A stretch of DNA of 64,000 bases, taken from Delphinapterus leucas. Lineage: Eukaryota; Chordata; Mammalia; Artiodactyla; Monodontidae. Both the position numbers and the translations under genes were made by a program. Position 1 is the first letter of the stretch; the number at the start of each line of letters is the position of its first letter. The notes beneath the pieces are model-generated. The model worked only from the letters and a program-made list of their open reading frames with translations, was not told the origin of the DNA and did no database searches. This document shows positions 35,110 to 48,621 of the stretch, piece after piece. The DNA is taken from contig NW_022098049.1 of the NCBI RefSeq assembly GCF_002288925.2, positions 231,919 through 295,918 on the forward strand, given 5' to 3'.

Positions 35110-36645
35110 TCTCACAAAACTTATGTCAAAATTGCCACCACTGTCAAAATAGGGTTTCTTGAAGGAAATAAAAAAGACACTGAAAAACATAGATAGAATG
35201 GAAAAGAGTAGTGAAATTAAAAAAAAAATGAGTATTGAGAAAAATTAAGCCCATTCTAGATATAAAACAGACCAAAGTTGTGTAATTGGGGGTGGGAGTG
35301 GGGAGAACATGAAAAAGAGGAGGAGGAAGGAGAAAGATGGAGAAGCAAGAATGGTCCCATGATGGAAACTGTTCTGAATCTGGGTATGGAGGCGATTACC
35401 AAAGCTGAATTTTTTGAAAGTACTTTGACAACAAATAGAACAAAAATGCTTCTCTCACTTAAAATTAAATGACAAAATGTAGTCAACAAAACCAACTGAT
35501 TCTTTAATGCCTACCTTTTCCTCATTATACTTTATAAAGCAAAACAGGATTCTTATACGACTGATTTAAATATATCCAATTCTATGGTGGTTATTACATC
35601 TAATTTCCTTCATATCATTTCCTTATTGTCTGGTCCACAGCTTCCAAGTCTAGATTCTTAAGCTATTCCTTTCTCGCCTTGAACTTTCATGTACATGCCT
35701 CAAGATAAGTGTTACCAAATTTAGTTTCATAAATATAGTTTGGTAGGTTATAACAAATACACAGGAGCTATGATTATTTGTGCTTGGAAAATACAAGGTT
35801 TAGCAAAGTGAGATAGTTTTTTTCCTCTTGATTATTAAATTATGGAACTTCTCAGAGCCCATTCTGAATTTTCACATGCAGGACTTAAATATTTTTGATC
35901 CTGGTTTCTTTTTTTAAAGGGAAAGCTCATGATACCAGTGTTTTGGGAAACATAATGGAAACTCTGTTCTTGATTGAAAGTCCACAATACATGGACCTGG
36001 AAATATCAGTTGATCTTCAAACCTTGCCTAGAGAGCTGCTGCTTCCTCTCACCTATGCCTCGTTTTAGGGTTGATTTCCACTAGAGAGGGAAGCATGGCA
36101 ACCATTATCCCTTCTCAAACATAAGCAACTTGCTCTCTGAGAACCTTGTTTCTTCCCCAAGGATCCAAAAGACCAGAAATATTAAAAGTAGCTTCTCTTC
36201 AGTGGAAGTTTGAGAATTCCTCTTTTGAAGTCAAGGAGATACAATAGAAAGGCTTTTATTTGAAATCTGTTAGCATTGGTTGGTAACATTGTGAAATCCA
36301 ACTTGTTACTTTACTTTTTGAGACTCAGCTTTCCCAGCTGTAAAGCAAAAATTACATCTACGACACAGGGGTATAGTAGGAATCTATGACGCAGTGGTTT
36401 CTTTCTTAATCTATCTAGACACAGCCAGTACAATAAAGATGCAGTTGTCTTCTCCTCTTTTTTTGCTTAATCTCCTGAGTGTCTCAGGGTGTTATGTCTT
36501 GCTGGATTGATCCTCCAGGAATCTGAATCAATACTGGAACATGGATTTCTCATTGGATAATATCTTTGCAAATATTACCTTATCAAGTTGTGTGTGAAAA
36601 AAATCCAATCAACTGGACAACGAAAACTAAATGAAGAATTCGGCC
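35110..36645. other. Unannotated DNA
   Basis: About 1.5 kb with no confident element. A purine-rich tract lies near 35310-35345, and a faint MIR-like patch near 36310-36400. Confidence 0.4.
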
Positions 36646-36663
36646 ATTCAAAACAAGGTCTTT

Positions 36664-36886
36664 GGGCTTCCCTGGTGGCGCAGTGGTTGAGAGTCCGCCT
36701 GCCGATGCAGGGGACACGGGTTCGTGCCCCGGTCCGGGAAGATCCCACATGCTGCGGAGCGCCTGGGCCCATGAGCCATGGCCGTTGAGCCTGCGCGTCC
36801 GGAGCCTGTGCTGCGCAGCAGGAGAGGCCACAACGGTGAGAGGCCCACATACCACAAAAAACAAAATAAAATACAAAACAAAACAA
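36664..36886 (+). mobile_element. CHR-type SINE, short form
   Basis: Complete copy: head gggcttccctggtggcgcag, B box ggttcgtgccc, body ending in 'gagaggcccacataccac', then a CAAAA/AAAT-rich tail. A perfect 14-bp TSD, aaaacaaggtcttt, lies at 36650-36663 and 36887-36900. Antisense frames of about 100 residues here are shadows. Confidence 0.97.
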
Positions 36887-36904
36887 AAAACAAGGTCTTT
36901 TTCC

Positions 36905-38540
36905 CCAAGAAACTCATATAGAGTTGAAAACACTTGACAAATTCACGTAGAAAGAATATTAATAGTAAAATGCAGTTCATGATACTCAAAGAAGGAGAAA
37001 GAATAAAAAGGAAAGGCTATAAAATTTCAGAGGAGGGAGAAAATGAGGGCGTGAGACTTGAGTTGTGAATTCTTGAAAGGGTAGGGCCTTCCCATGGAAT
37101 CTGCAAGGCTATTGAGTTTGAGGGTATCTATTGAGATCGTTTTAACTCTACTGTGCTTTTTCAGTGTGCACATTTTGGGTGGAGATTTCTGCCCCTGAAG
37201 CATAGTGAGCTTCTGGGTGATCTAGATATGAGTTCTTAGCATGAACACTGTCACAGGTGACAGGAGAGAGGGAGGTTGTGGAGGACGGGGCAGAGAAATA
37301 ATAGTATGCCCAAGGCACCTCTAAGATTGTAACTATACACCAGCCCCTCTACCGAAAAAGAAAGTACAGTAGCCTCAGAGACCCTAACCACTCCTTCCGT
37401 GTCCGTTGTTCCTCTTTTTTATCTGGTTTCCCAAACATGGGGTGTATAAGTAAGGTCATGAGGGAAAGTTTGGCTAAAGCCAGCAACTGGGCTATTTCCT
37501 AGATTTAGTTTAGAATACGGGAACAAAACAAAACCTTGGAAAACAACAATTAAACGACTCAAAACAATGAAGTTTTAGAAGTCTCCTCAAAAATATGTCA
37601 TGCTAATTTAATATAAAATATTATGCTTTTAGAGTTAAGAGCCATGACATACGGTGGTAAGACTTGATGCCAAAGAAAACTATGAAAAGCCCTGCTATTC
37701 ACCAAATGGTCACTAGAGGGGGAGGTAGTACACAGATAGGCTTTAGTTCCTTAGGCAAGCAGCTCATCTCAACAGTGCAGATTATTTCCCACCTCCTAGA
37801 GAGGGTCAGAGGTTTTCGTTGCCATGGGAATCCCTAAACAAGGGGTAAATATGTCGACAATGCCATAGACAATTTTATTTTTCATCTTTTTTTTAGTGCA
37901 TGGCCGTCTTAGAGCACTCCTTCTGCAGCCTGATGTTGTCCACTGGGCTGTTAAGTCTTGGCTTGTGGCAGCACAAGCCATCCATTACTGCTAAATGGTA
38001 TCACAGCACGCAGCTCTGTTCACACACTGTGGTGCATTGTAAAGGTCCCTGCTCTGTGGAGAGAAAAAAAAATACCTCTTTTTTCCCTCCCTCTTTTCCC
38101 TAGCTTGCTCCCCCTTCCAAGTGCAGCTGAATCTTCAAATGTGGACAACTCCCGAGTCTGTCTGTATCAGGCTAGTAGATGCTCAGAGTGATTAAGCATG
38201 GAGACAGCCAATTTAATCTGGGGCAAAGAAGACCTGGAAGAAAGGCATCCGATTTATTGTTTGGTTCTCAAAGGTAGATGTTTGAGGTGACTAGATTATA
38301 TTTCAGATAAATTGACTTCCTAAAAGATATTCCTTTAAATGGAGTCTGTTAGGCTAACAATAGCAATGCCTGTGCCATAACTGAGCATGTATCAGGACAG
38401 TTCCGTTTGTAGGAAATAGCTCTAGGCCATTCGGAAGACCGCTAGCCAGGGAGGTAAACCAGGCAGAGAACGGGGCTGTATTACCAGAAGCAAGTTACCT
38501 AGCAAGTTATTATCTCTGTCTTCCCACAGTTGTGCTCTTC
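36905..38540. other. Unannotated DNA
   Basis: About 1.6 kb with no recognised repeat or exon. A polypyrimidine-AG run at 37875-37895 resembles a splice acceptor, but no exon can be supported. Confidence 0.4.
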
Positions 38541-38544
38541 ATTT

Positions 38545-38640
38545 ACTAGGTACCTACTAGGTGTTAGGCGCTCTCCCGGGTATAAGTATTAGTAGAGGTG
38601 ACCCTGCGCTTGAGATGCTTACAGTCAAGGGATCTTTTAC
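38545..38640 (-). repeat. L2-like 3' fragment, antisense
   Basis: 'ggtacctactaggtgttagg' and 'gcttgagatgcttacagtca' fit the antisense L2 tail. Short. Confidence 0.45.
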
Positions 38641-38644
38641 CCCC

Positions 38645-40490
38645 TGAGAACTGGACTGGATCCAAGGGGAAACTAAAGTTGCTATGGCAGTAACACGGGT
38701 TCCTAACTCACAATTAGGGCCCTCCTTTCCACCAGTCCCCCTTCTCATGTTAAATAAAGGAAGCGCTCCCTCACAGAATGACTGGGAGGACAAACAGGGC
38801 TTTGGACCTGGTTCCTTGAGGTCAGGAACCAAGTCAGCTGGTTCACAGAAGTACCCATTGTGGATATGTCTGTGTGTGGCACATGAAAGCCCTTCAATAA
38901 ATTTGTGCTCAGCAAATGAAAACATAGATGGAGGGATTGATGGGTGGAATAATAAAATGGGTGGGGCACTTTGAGGATTCTTGGTGGATACGTTTAAAAT
39001 GGATATGTTTAAAATGGAAAAATGATGAACACTCACTGCATCATAGAATACCAAACCTGAATAAAAAATTAAAAAAAGTTCAACATTCAGTCTTTCATTT
39101 TAGCTTCATCTCCCAAGTTTTATCTTTCACTGAGCTAAAATTTCTTTTATCACTTTCAACATTAGAATATTTAAATAATAGCAAATAAATATCCATTTTT
39201 AGGGTGGTAAAAATTCATTTGTAAATTAGTAAGAAGGAGAAAGGAAATGAAATAATCAGCTGTCGCATTTCTGGGAGGGGGGCTCCGAAGGCCATTCTTG
39301 TAGAGAGTTGTTGGACTTTCCTTGAAACTTTCATTGACAATTTGGGTTCCTGGCACATGGGAAATTCCCATCTCCATCTGAGATTTCCCAGAGGGCATAT
39401 CCCTGGGAGCTTCAAGGACATAAAACTAAGATGACTGAAGGGGTCCCTAGATTGTGAGCCGCTATCATCCAGACATTGGGGATGCTGCTATGATCATGTT
39501 GGCCAGTGTTGGCTTCTTCCCAAAAGGGCCCGAGGGTGTCTGTTTAACTGGAAACACACTCTGCAGTTACAGACCTTTCCCCAAATGGTTCTTGTTTTGT
39601 GATTCAGCATGTGAGTCATTCAGCTAATAACAACTTCCTTTCTGTCCCAGACATTCCCTGGGAAACTTTGATCTCTTCCGATTTGGGGATGAATCCTTGG
39701 ATCAGCTGCTTAGGCTGCTGGTTTGAGGTTACTCATCAATGAAGTGGAGACAACAGAGGCTTGCTGTAGCTTACTGAACTGCAGAGGAGCTGGTGGCCTT
39801 ATGGTAAGAAATCAGACCTTGGCATCAGAAGGCGGCTTGTCTCATAGACAATTTTGAACTGATTGCAGAAGAATATTGTGCTATTATCTACTAAAAATGG
39901 GCATATGCGATTGTTCAGCATGGAAAAATCCATTCGTACATCATACATGTCAGGGACTTAGCCCCCCACATCCACTCAACACCATCTTTATTATGTAGTA
40001 ACTATAGAGTTGAAATTAGAATGGACCCACCTCCAGTTCTGGTGGTGGACCTTAAGTGCATCAGCTCATCTTACGCCTCTTGCTACAATGCTCAGGTTAG
40101 GAATGGATGCTTAACCAGGCTTCAGTTAACCAAGTCAAGGCATTTTCTTTGTCCTCGGGAATCTAGGTCATTCCCATCAGGGTGAAGCTGGCAGGTATTC
40201 CATGAGTTGAGGAAAGGGCCTGTTTTTTATTTTCTGGATACGGGAAGGCCTGTGTGTACCTCTGTGCTGTGGCTATCTGGGAAGCTGAGCCTCAGGATGA
40301 GCTCACAGGAAGAAAAGGGAGCTGGAAAGAACTGTTAACAGCAGCAAGCTCCTGGATGAAACCAAAGACCATTCTTCTGCTGTATTTTTTTAAATATAAG
40401 CTGAAATATTTATTACTTAAACTACTTTGAGTTGGGTTTTCTATTACTACTGACAGAAAGACTGCCTACTGATATAATTAATTAATTGCT
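38645..40490. other. Unannotated DNA
   Basis: A short L2-like tail ('cttcaataaatttgtgctca') near 38891. The 165-residue reverse frame at 38557-39054 overlaps it and has no recognised similarity. Confidence 0.4.
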
Positions 40491-40494
40491 CATT

Positions 40495-40870
40495 CAGTCA
40501 CTTTTTCTATAAATACTTACTGGTTATCTGCTATGTTCAAGGTATAAAGACAGAGGTAGTCCTTTCCCTCCAGGAGGACAGAGTATACTGGAAAGGCAGT
40601 CGTATAAATGGAAAATAAATGTATAGCATGGCAAATACTAAATTCAGGCAAGTGTATACAAGGTATGGTTGAAATAAGGAGGAAGGAACCCCCCAAATTT
40701 GCCTTCGGAGGCAGTCAGGAGAGCTTTGGGGAGGAGATGGCATAGGAGATAACTATTAGAGTAAGATCTGGAAATAAGACAGGTGAGGGCAATCCAGGAA
40801 GAGGGAAACACACGTACAATGAAATTTGGGCACAAGAAGACATGGCTTATTTGAAATAGGTGGAAAATAA
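40495..40870 (-). repeat. Ancient repeat, L2-like, antisense
   Basis: 'tacttactggttatctgcta', 'ggagagctttggggaggag', 'aatccaggaagagggaaaca' follow the same ancient pattern as 10795-11115. Family uncertain. Confidence 0.4.
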
Positions 40871-41079
40871 AAAGCAAGGAAGGGGATTGGCCATAGATGA
40901 GTCTGGCCAGGGTTAAACGTTAAAGAATCTTTATTTAAGGTATGAGGTTTTGTTTTGTTTTGTTTTCTTGTTGTAATGGAGGCCCAAAAGAATTTTGACC
41001 AGAGTTTCCATTTTGAAACCACATATCTTATGAGTTCTTGGCCTCTGTATGATGGAAAGCAGTAAAACATCATGGTAAA

Positions 41080-41235
41080 GAATATGGACTGTAGAGTAGA
41101 ACTTCTTGGTCTTAAATCTGGGTTCTGCTATCTCCCAGTGCCTCAGTTTCCACATCTGAGAAATGGATGCAATGGGGCTGTTGTAAGGTTTGAAGAAGTT
41201 CTTAGTACAGAGGCTGACACACAGTACTTAAAATA
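41080..41235 (+). repeat. MIR SINE
   Basis: 'tgcctcagtttccacatctg', preceded by 'taaatctgggttctgc' and followed by 'gaggctgacacacagtactt', is the sense MIR order. Confidence 0.8.
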
Positions 41236-41239
41236 TATA

Positions 41240-42083
41240 ATTTTTTTAATCCAAATTTCCTCTTGCTGATATCAGTTCCTAACAATATTATGAATAAGTT
41301 CCCTTTGTCATGATGAGCAAGCTAAAGCATGGAAAAAGCTGTCACCCAGCTGCTTTGTAATACAGTGTATAGTCTCAAACCTGAGACTTTGTTTTAAAAG
41401 TTGGGCATCCATTGTTTCTTGCAGTTTAGTGAACTCTTTGTCCAGGCTGGGTTTTTTTTGTTTTATGTTTTTTGTTTTTTGCAGTTTGGCTATTTTTTGT
41501 AACTCTGGAGCAATGAATGCATACCCATAGGTAGGGTAGCCCATGTAAAGATAAATGTACTATATCCTCTCCCCCAAAATATCAATAAAACATCTCCATA
41601 CATTAAAGATAAGGTAAAAGATAAAGATGTAGTCAGAGGCGTGCAGTAGGAGGGTCGGAGGTCCATAATAGCTCATAATAGTTCCATGAATTAAACGAAA
41701 TGGGCTGTCTATGTAAGATTTCGCCTAAATGGAAATGCCAGGTGTGTGCCAGGTGCAGTTGATATTCCACTGGTGTCCACACAGTATGACAACACTGGTT
41801 ATGTATTATTAGTGTCTTTTCAGAGGTCAGGCATTCTGGTTAACCAAGGGTTGAGCCATAGTACATATTAAGTATTTTGAATATCATCCTTGCAGCTAAG
41901 GTTCCCACTCTTTATACCTAAAACTCACAGGTAGGAAAGAGAATAATTGGTAGGCAAAAACAGTGGGCTCAGTCAGTAGTAGTTGTGTGGGAATTGAGTT
42001 CAGAGGAATAAAATTCAACAAATCCCAGATGAAGCATCTGAAAGAAGGACTGTGGTAGCAACAATGTTAATACTATGGGGTGT
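41240..42083. other. Unannotated DNA
   Basis: No recognised element. Confidence 0.45.
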
Positions 42084-42084
42084 G

Positions 42085-42275
42085 GGCATCAGCTCACCAA
42101 AGAACTAGACAGACCTAAGTTTGCATCTCACTTTATCTTTCTAACCATACGAATTTTTGCAAATGATTTAACTTCCTTGGGTCTCAAGTTTAGATAGAGA
42201 ATGCCGGCAATGATTCTGACCACAAAGAGTTTCTGGGAAAATTAAAAGAGATTATTATCTAGAATGGAATGTGGC
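42085..42275 (+). repeat. MIR SINE
   Basis: 'taagtttgcatctcacttta', 'aaatgatttaacttccttgg', 'gaatggaatgtggcacaaag' follow MIR, diverged. Confidence 0.6.
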
Positions 42276-42554
42276 ACAAAGACTGAATAAAAATGATATC
42301 TGTTATTGCTATTGGTTTCCGACCAGCAGAACGGGGAAGGTATCACTTTATATATTTATGACCTATTTAGGCAAGAAGTATAGATTATGGATATCTACTA
42401 AAATTTACCTGCTGCCCAAGAAGTTTTTAAAAATTTCTAAGAAATATTTCCAGGATAGCCCATTCCATCTTAGTATGCTATATTATTCAGGGGCGATATA
42501 TCACAATTTCAGCAAACTGTTGAGGTTAAACTTTGCTCAGATGGGAGCAAACAC

Positions 42555-42660
42555 TAATTCCAGTACATTTCACTTTACTCTGTCATTGTATCCCCAGACC
42601 TAGCACAGTGTCCTGTACATACTGAATGCTCACCGAATGTGTGTTGAATGCGTGAATGCA
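42555..42660 (+). repeat. L2 3'-end fragment
   Basis: 'tgtatccccagacctagcac' followed by 'gtgttgaatgcgtgaatgca' is the L2 tail. Confidence 0.65.
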
Positions 42661-42769
42661 TGGATAGCCTGTAACTGATCAGTACTGGATTTCACGCACT
42701 GCTTAGAAGATGTTAACTGTTCTTTTCTTGGCATGGTTTCACCCTCATTTTAATGTCTTTACTCTGGTA

Positions 42770-42925
42770 ATTTTCTCATCCATTTCTTCCATGTGATATG
42801 ATTATTTTGTTCTTGTCTTATATGCCCTACTGAGTTATAAGCCTCTGAAATCAGATCCTGTGTCTTACTTTCTCTATTCTAAAAGTTCTAATGGACAACT
42901 GATTCTCAACAAATGTCTGCTGCAT
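42770..42925 (+). repeat. L2 3'-end fragment, second copy
   Basis: 'ttataagcctctgaaatcag' and 'caacaaatgtctgctgcatg' resemble a second, more diverged L2 end. Confidence 0.45.
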
Positions 42926-42929
42926 GTTG

Positions 42930-45190
42930 AAGTAACCTATGAAGTATTGTATTCAGTTTTAAGATGACTTGACCTTCGATAGGTATATCCACTAAGACCA
43001 TATCATCTCTTTATTTGAGACATGATACCTGCTCTCAGTTTCAATGGCTCTCTGTTAGTCACAGGTGCTTTACCTCTTGGACTGGCATGAAGAGTGAGAG
43101 AGACTCAATTCTCAGAGTCATACATCTCAAACTTCTGATGACAGTAGTCATCTGTTCTGAATCACACTAGCCTCAGCTGCCTCCCCATATTCTGCCAGTG
43201 CCAGCAATGGGACAGTCTTCATGCCTTATCAGGCAGTACCTTGCCCAGTATTTGCCTCCTGTGAATTGTACCATCTGAATCATAAAGAGCATCTTCCTTG
43301 CTTCCGTTTACATTGATGGAGCCTTGCCATGGAGTGCCAGCTATTGTAAAATATACGATCAGGGCAAAGGGCATGCAGTGATGTAGGGCTGCCAGAAGGT
43401 AAGAAAGAAAGCACTTCACTTGGCTGAAATGACATCCAGAATCACATCTGAAACCCTACCGTGTCCTTGACCTTTCTCCCTCCTGGTATGTCCATTTGAC
43501 AAAGCACATTCACTCCGACGTGTGATGAGTGGAGAGAGTTCTACATCCCAATACAGCAGAATCTTGTGAATTGCTGACATTTAGTTCATAACGGACACCA
43601 GTTGCGCAGAAGTTAGTTAATACAAGGTATCACGAAAGAAAAGGGGATGAGCCAAGGGAACTTGACCCCGTGTCCCTGCTCGCTGATGCTCTTGTTTTCT
43701 ACATCTCTGCTTTTCGACTTTTCTTTCTCAGATACGGCTTCTATCAATTTCTTTTCTTCTCAGAAGAAATTCTCTGCTTCTTGCTATGTCTTTGGATAGG
43801 AAAATGTCTCTTTTGGAAGTTTCACAAGCATATGAAGGCAGTTTCTAACACTTCATGTATTCTCTTGGCCAACCAGGAAGTTCCCACTATGCCAAAGAGA
43901 ACTTGGATCATAGCTCTAAACTCAAGTTGTGGAGAAGGGGAGTTTCATCCTGCCATTTACTCATTAAGAGAATCAGTGGTTAAATTATTGCCTATTCTAA
44001 CCAGATTCAAAGAGACTTGGGTATTTTTTCATTTTCCATTTCATCTAGGAACAGTATGTTTACAGTTAATCTGAGTTATACATGAGGCAAAACTAAAATA
44101 GCTTTAAATGAAGTAAACCAGGAAAACTTGTGATGCCTAATAGATTATCTGTATTTTTATATAGTGTTTTATTGAAATAAAATTGTATCATCTTTTTCCT
44201 ATAACCGTATCTTGCTCTTCTCATCATCATATTTATTCCCACACATAAAATACTTAGTTATTGTAAAATACATTTTATGATGTAAGGATAAACAGGAAGA
44301 TCAGCAGAGGACTAATAGGGGTTTTGTGACTTCAAATAGTATTTTCAACATTTTTGTCAACAAGTAGTTTTGAACCATGTTAGCCAAGTAGAAAATGTCA
44401 GGCCATAATGCTTCCTAACCATCAAATTATCATAAACAGGAAGACTAGTTTGAGCAGACAAAGCTGTGCCTTTAAATAGTATAAATTCTTCAGCATGTTT
44501 CAGTTTTATATGGAACAAGTCTTGTTCTTGATGCATAAGAAGAGTTCTGGGGTATAGAATAGAACCTGATAAGACAAAGCAGAGTAAACAGGGTTGAATA
44601 ACATGTTTCTCAGACCAGACGGTGGAAGACCTCATTGTTAATAATAGAGGAAAGCATAGGGGTCAATGTGACTGTCGGGGTAATTGGACTATGTTTAGAG
44701 TAACAATTCAAATAATTTTGGTGCAAAATATTACTCGATGCTGTCTTGTAATGGATTCCACTGAAACAGATTCTGAGATGGAGAGTTTTGTGCAAAAGTT
44801 TATGGAGGAGTGGTCTTGGGAGACATACCTGTAAGGAAATGAATAATGTGGGAATAAGCAGGGGGGAAAACTGGCCCCCAGTGCAATTGAAACTGAGACC
44901 TCAGCTGATCCCATGATGAGCTCTGTAACTGGGATGACCCTTTAGATGATCTCAAATTGAGGCAAGTTGGGAAAGCCTTTGTTTCCCTCCTTCAGCAAGT
45001 AGTTTTCTTCATGCCAAGTTACTGGCATACCAAGTTCTCGGAGGGGTCAAAAAATTGGAAGAGGCTGAGAGCAGTTTCCAACGAACATAGCAACTGTGCA
45101 TGGTCAGTAGCCAATAGTACCACTTGGGGGTGGGGGATGGGTGCATTGGCCTTGAAGAAGGGATTTGGAGCACTAGAATATTAATACTAG
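42930..45190. other. Unannotated DNA
   Basis: About 2.2 kb without a confident repeat. The 134-residue frame at 43670-44074 is the longest one outside repeats, but has no recognised similarity and no exon signals. Confidence 0.4.
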
Positions 45191-45192
45191 AG

Positions 45193-45380
45193 TAGTGGTT
45201 CTTAGAGTTAAGTACCCAGCAAGCAACATTAGCATCACCTTGAAACATGTTAGAAATGCAAATTCTCAAGACCTATCCCAGATCTACTGAATCAGATATT
45301 CTGGGGCTGGAACAGAGCAATCTATGACTTAACAAGCCCTCCTGGTGATTCTGATGTACATTAAAGTTTGAGAAGTGACA
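45193..45380 (+). mobile_element. MER20-like hAT-Charlie element
   Basis: Opens tagtggttcttagag. Interior 'ttagaaatgcaaattctcaa', 'gatctactgaatcagatatt', 'aacaagccctcctggtgatt', and the end 'cattaaagtttgagaagtga' are clear MER20 text. Confidence 0.9.
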
Positions 45381-45496
45381 CATCTATTATAACCACCCAA
45401 CGAGAGTGCATCAAAAAAGAAATTTCATTATCAGAATAAATTCTTTTTGTGTTTAGACCTTTCTTTCTGATAAAAGTGGTCTGATTTCTGCATCTG

Positions 45497-45722
45497 TTTT
45501 TTGTTTTTTGTTTTGTTTTGTTTTGTTTTTGCGGTACGCGGGCCTCTCACTGTTGTGGCCTCTCCCGTTGCGGAGCACAGGCTCCGGACGTGCAGCCTCA
45601 GCGGCCATGGCTCACGGGCCCAGCCGCTCCATGGCGTGTGGGATCTTCCCAGACCGGGGCACGAACCCGCGTCCCCTGCATTGGCAGGCGGACTCTCAAC
45701 CACTGCACCACCAGGGAAGCCC
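45497..45722 (-). mobile_element. CHR-type SINE, short form
   Basis: Antisense: T-rich tail with TTTTG units, 'gcggtacgcgggcctctcac', ending in 'caccaccagggaagccc'. TSD of only 9 bp visible, ctgcatctg at 45488-45496 and 45723-45731. Open frames across it on both strands are shadows. Confidence 0.94.
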
Positions 45723-45734
45723 CTGCATCTGGTT

Positions 45735-47315
45735 TTTTGTGTTACTTTACAGACTGAAAAATCAGACCTGATTTAAGGCTTCAGTCAGTTTGGTTATGAT
45801 GGCCCATTGTCACAATATTCCAATGCCAGGGAAATGTGGGATACTAGCCTCTGTCATGCTGTGGGAGCTCAACCAAAGGAAATAGCTAAGAGGAGTGAAT
45901 GAAAAAGGCAAACAGAGGTGCAGACATCATCTATGTTCTTTCTTGTTTCATACTGTGAAAGTTCGGCATTGTGAAAACCTCTTACTTGCCCTGGGATGAA
46001 TGTCTGCCATTTTGCTTTTGAGAAGAAAACAAATACAGTTTTCCTGTTCTTATAGAAAATTTATACAAACATTGATTGGCCATGAAGTTAACACCAATAG
46101 CCAAGGAAAAAAAATACTGCCAAATGGTGAATGATATGGTGGATTGTCTGTGGACCATGAAAATCAGAACATATTTTTAAAATGAACAAAAGAGAAAACT
46201 AAAGATGAAAGTGCTTATTCATTAAATCTCATTTCTGAGTTCAGTTACAAACTTCATTGCAAAGCTGGTATCCTTGCCTCCAAATATGATGCAGAATGCC
46301 CATGTTTTAGAAAGCTCTGAGATTTGCTGTGAGTAAACCTTATACATTGCTGTAGTTTATCCAATCTGGGTTTCTGTATCTGCCTCTAAGAACTATTAGA
46401 AAAAAAATAGACCCAAGGGGCAAAAGCTCTCTTCAGCTTCTCCCATCCCATCTTGATCACCAGTTTGCCATTTGTATTGATACCACCTGTGTTGTTCACC
46501 TAACTTCCCTTCTTTGTCTCAAGCATACATACTCAACAACCAAAGGCTTAATCCTCTCTTCTTTTCAAATAGCATTTGGACTTCATTTACTTTTCCAACT
46601 ACAGCTCAGTTATTGACTGGGCTGTTGTAGCTTCCAAAAACCACTTTTATTTTGTGAGTGGGAGGCTCAGATAACCAGGAATGCTTAATTAAATGCAATA
46701 TATTTTTCCAATGAATCCTCTATGGTGCATTCATTTTTAATACATCTTAAGCTTTAACTCTAGGACAACTGGTCTTGAATGGACTAACAGGCAGACTCAT
46801 CACAGAGACACATTAACTCTGCTAAGTCCAAAGATGCTCTCGAGTGGCTCTACATATTTGATTGTATTTTTCCCCTTGGGTTCCCAGTCACTTGGGGAAA
46901 ATTAAAATGTTCTCACTGCACGGAGGCTGTGTTATAAACTTCAATCATAAGAGCTTCTCAGCTGATGTCACAGGAATCCCCTTGAAATACTAAATTCTGG
47001 AATCCTTTACTAGGGAGAAAATTAGTAACAGTCCCATGGCTGGTATTTTTTTTCCTTGAGACTTTTAAATAAAATAATTAAACTTCTAATACATTTGAAG
47101 GACTTCCTAAAAGATAGGATATTCACATTTATCTCAAGGAGAAGCTGTTTAAGTATCTTTCATATGGTGGCTCAAGTTCTACTGGCTGAAAGGAAACTAC
47201 GCTTTCATTATTGCATGTATAAATTAGAATAATGATAGTTAATTATTTCAGAGTTATTGTTAGTTAACATTTGCCCAGTGTCAGCAATGAGCTGGATACT
47301 CTGAGAAACACTAAA
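45735..47315. other. Unannotated DNA
   Basis: About 1.6 kb. A trace of antisense MIR may sit at 47230-47315, directly beside the L1 insertion. Otherwise nothing recognised. Confidence 0.4.
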
Positions 47316-48372
47316 CCATTAGTTTCTTTTTTAAAATTTTTATTATTTATTTATTTTTATACAGCAGGTTCTTATTAGTCATCAATTTTATACACATCAG
47401 TGTATACATGTCAATCCCAATCTCCCAATCCATCACAACCCCCCCCCCCCCGCCACCCCGTCAGTTTCCCCCTTGGTGTCCATATGTTTGCTCTCTACCT
47501 CTGGGTCTTTATTTCTGCCCTGCAAACCGGTTCATCTGTACCATTTTTCTAGCTTCCACATATATGTGTTAATATATGATATTTCTTTTTCTCTTTCTGA
47601 CTTACTTCACTCTGTATGACAGTCTCTAGATCCATCCATGTCTCAACAAATAACCCAGTTTCGTTAGTTTTTATGGCTGGGTAATATTCCATTGTATATA
47701 TGTACCACATCTTCTTTATCCATTCGTCTGTCGATGGGCATTTGGGTTGCTTCCATGACCTGGCTATTGTAAATAGTGCTGCAATGAACATTGGGGTGCA
47801 TGTGTCTTTTTGAATTATGGTTTTCTCTGGGTATATGGCCAGGAGTGGGATTGCTGGGTCATATGGTAATTCTATTTTTAGTTTTTTAAGGAACCTCCAT
47901 ACTGTTCTCCATAGTGGCTGTATCAAGTTACATTCCCACCAACAGTGCAAGAGGATTCTCTTTTCTCCACACCCTCTCCAGCATTTGCTGTTTGTAGATT
48001 TTCTGATGATGCCCATTCTAACTGGTGTGAGGTGATACCTCATTGTAGTTTTGATTTGCATTTCTCTAATGATTAGTGATGTTGAGCAGCTTTTCATGTG
48101 CTTCTTGGCCATCTGTATGTCTTTGGAGAAATGTCTATTTAGGTCTTTTGCCCATTTTTGGATTGGGTTGTTTGTTTTTTTAGTATTGAGCTGCATGAGC
48201 TGTTTATGTATTTTGGAGATTAATCCTTTGTCCGTTGATTTGTTTGCAAATGTTTTCTCCCATTCTGAGGGTTGTCTTTTCATCTTGTTTATGGTTTCCT
48301 TTGATGTGCAAAAGCATTGAAGTTTCATTAGGTCCCGTTTGTTTATTTTTGTTTTTATTTCCATTATTCTAG

Positions 48373-48617
48373 GAGGTGGATCAAAAAAGATCTTGCTGTG
48401 ATTTATGTCAAAGAGTGTTCTTCCTATGTTTTCCTCTAAGAGTTTTATCGTGTCTGGTCTTACATTTAGGTCTCTAATCCATTTTGAGTTTATTTTTGTG
48501 TATGGTGTTAGGGAGTGTTCTAATTTCATTGTTTTACATGTAGCTGTCCAGTTTTCCCATCACCACTTATTGAAGAGACTGTCTTTTCTCCATTGTATAT
48601 CCTTGCCTCCTTTGTCA
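48373..48617. repeat. Left copy of exact 245-bp direct duplication
   Basis: Identical to 48726-48970 at an offset of 353 bases, with no indel or mismatch seen. It lies left of the N gap, in ORF2. Probable assembly artefact. Confidence 0.9.
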
Positions 48618-48621
48618 ACTA

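Noticed and set aside
36664..36730. tRNA gene
   Set aside because: A and B boxes are present, but the sequence is the tRNA-derived head of a SINE, lacks a full cloverleaf, and recurs in ten copies.
37875..37895. Splice acceptor-like polypyrimidine tract with AG
   Set aside because: Such runs are common; no coding frame or donor site follows in a convincing way.
37896..37912. Possible 18S rRNA fragment (gtgcatggccgtcttag)
   Set aside because: Resembles a conserved 18S segment over about 17 bases with one base missing, but flanking sequence does not follow 18S on either side, so I treat it as coincidence.
38557..39054. 165-residue minus-strand frame
   Set aside because: No recognised similarity; overlaps an L2-like remnant; composition looks non-coding.
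43670..44074. 134-residue hydrophobic frame outside repeats
   Set aside because: It resembles a membrane protein only in composition. No known family, no splice or promoter context, and chance frames of this size are expected in 64 kb.
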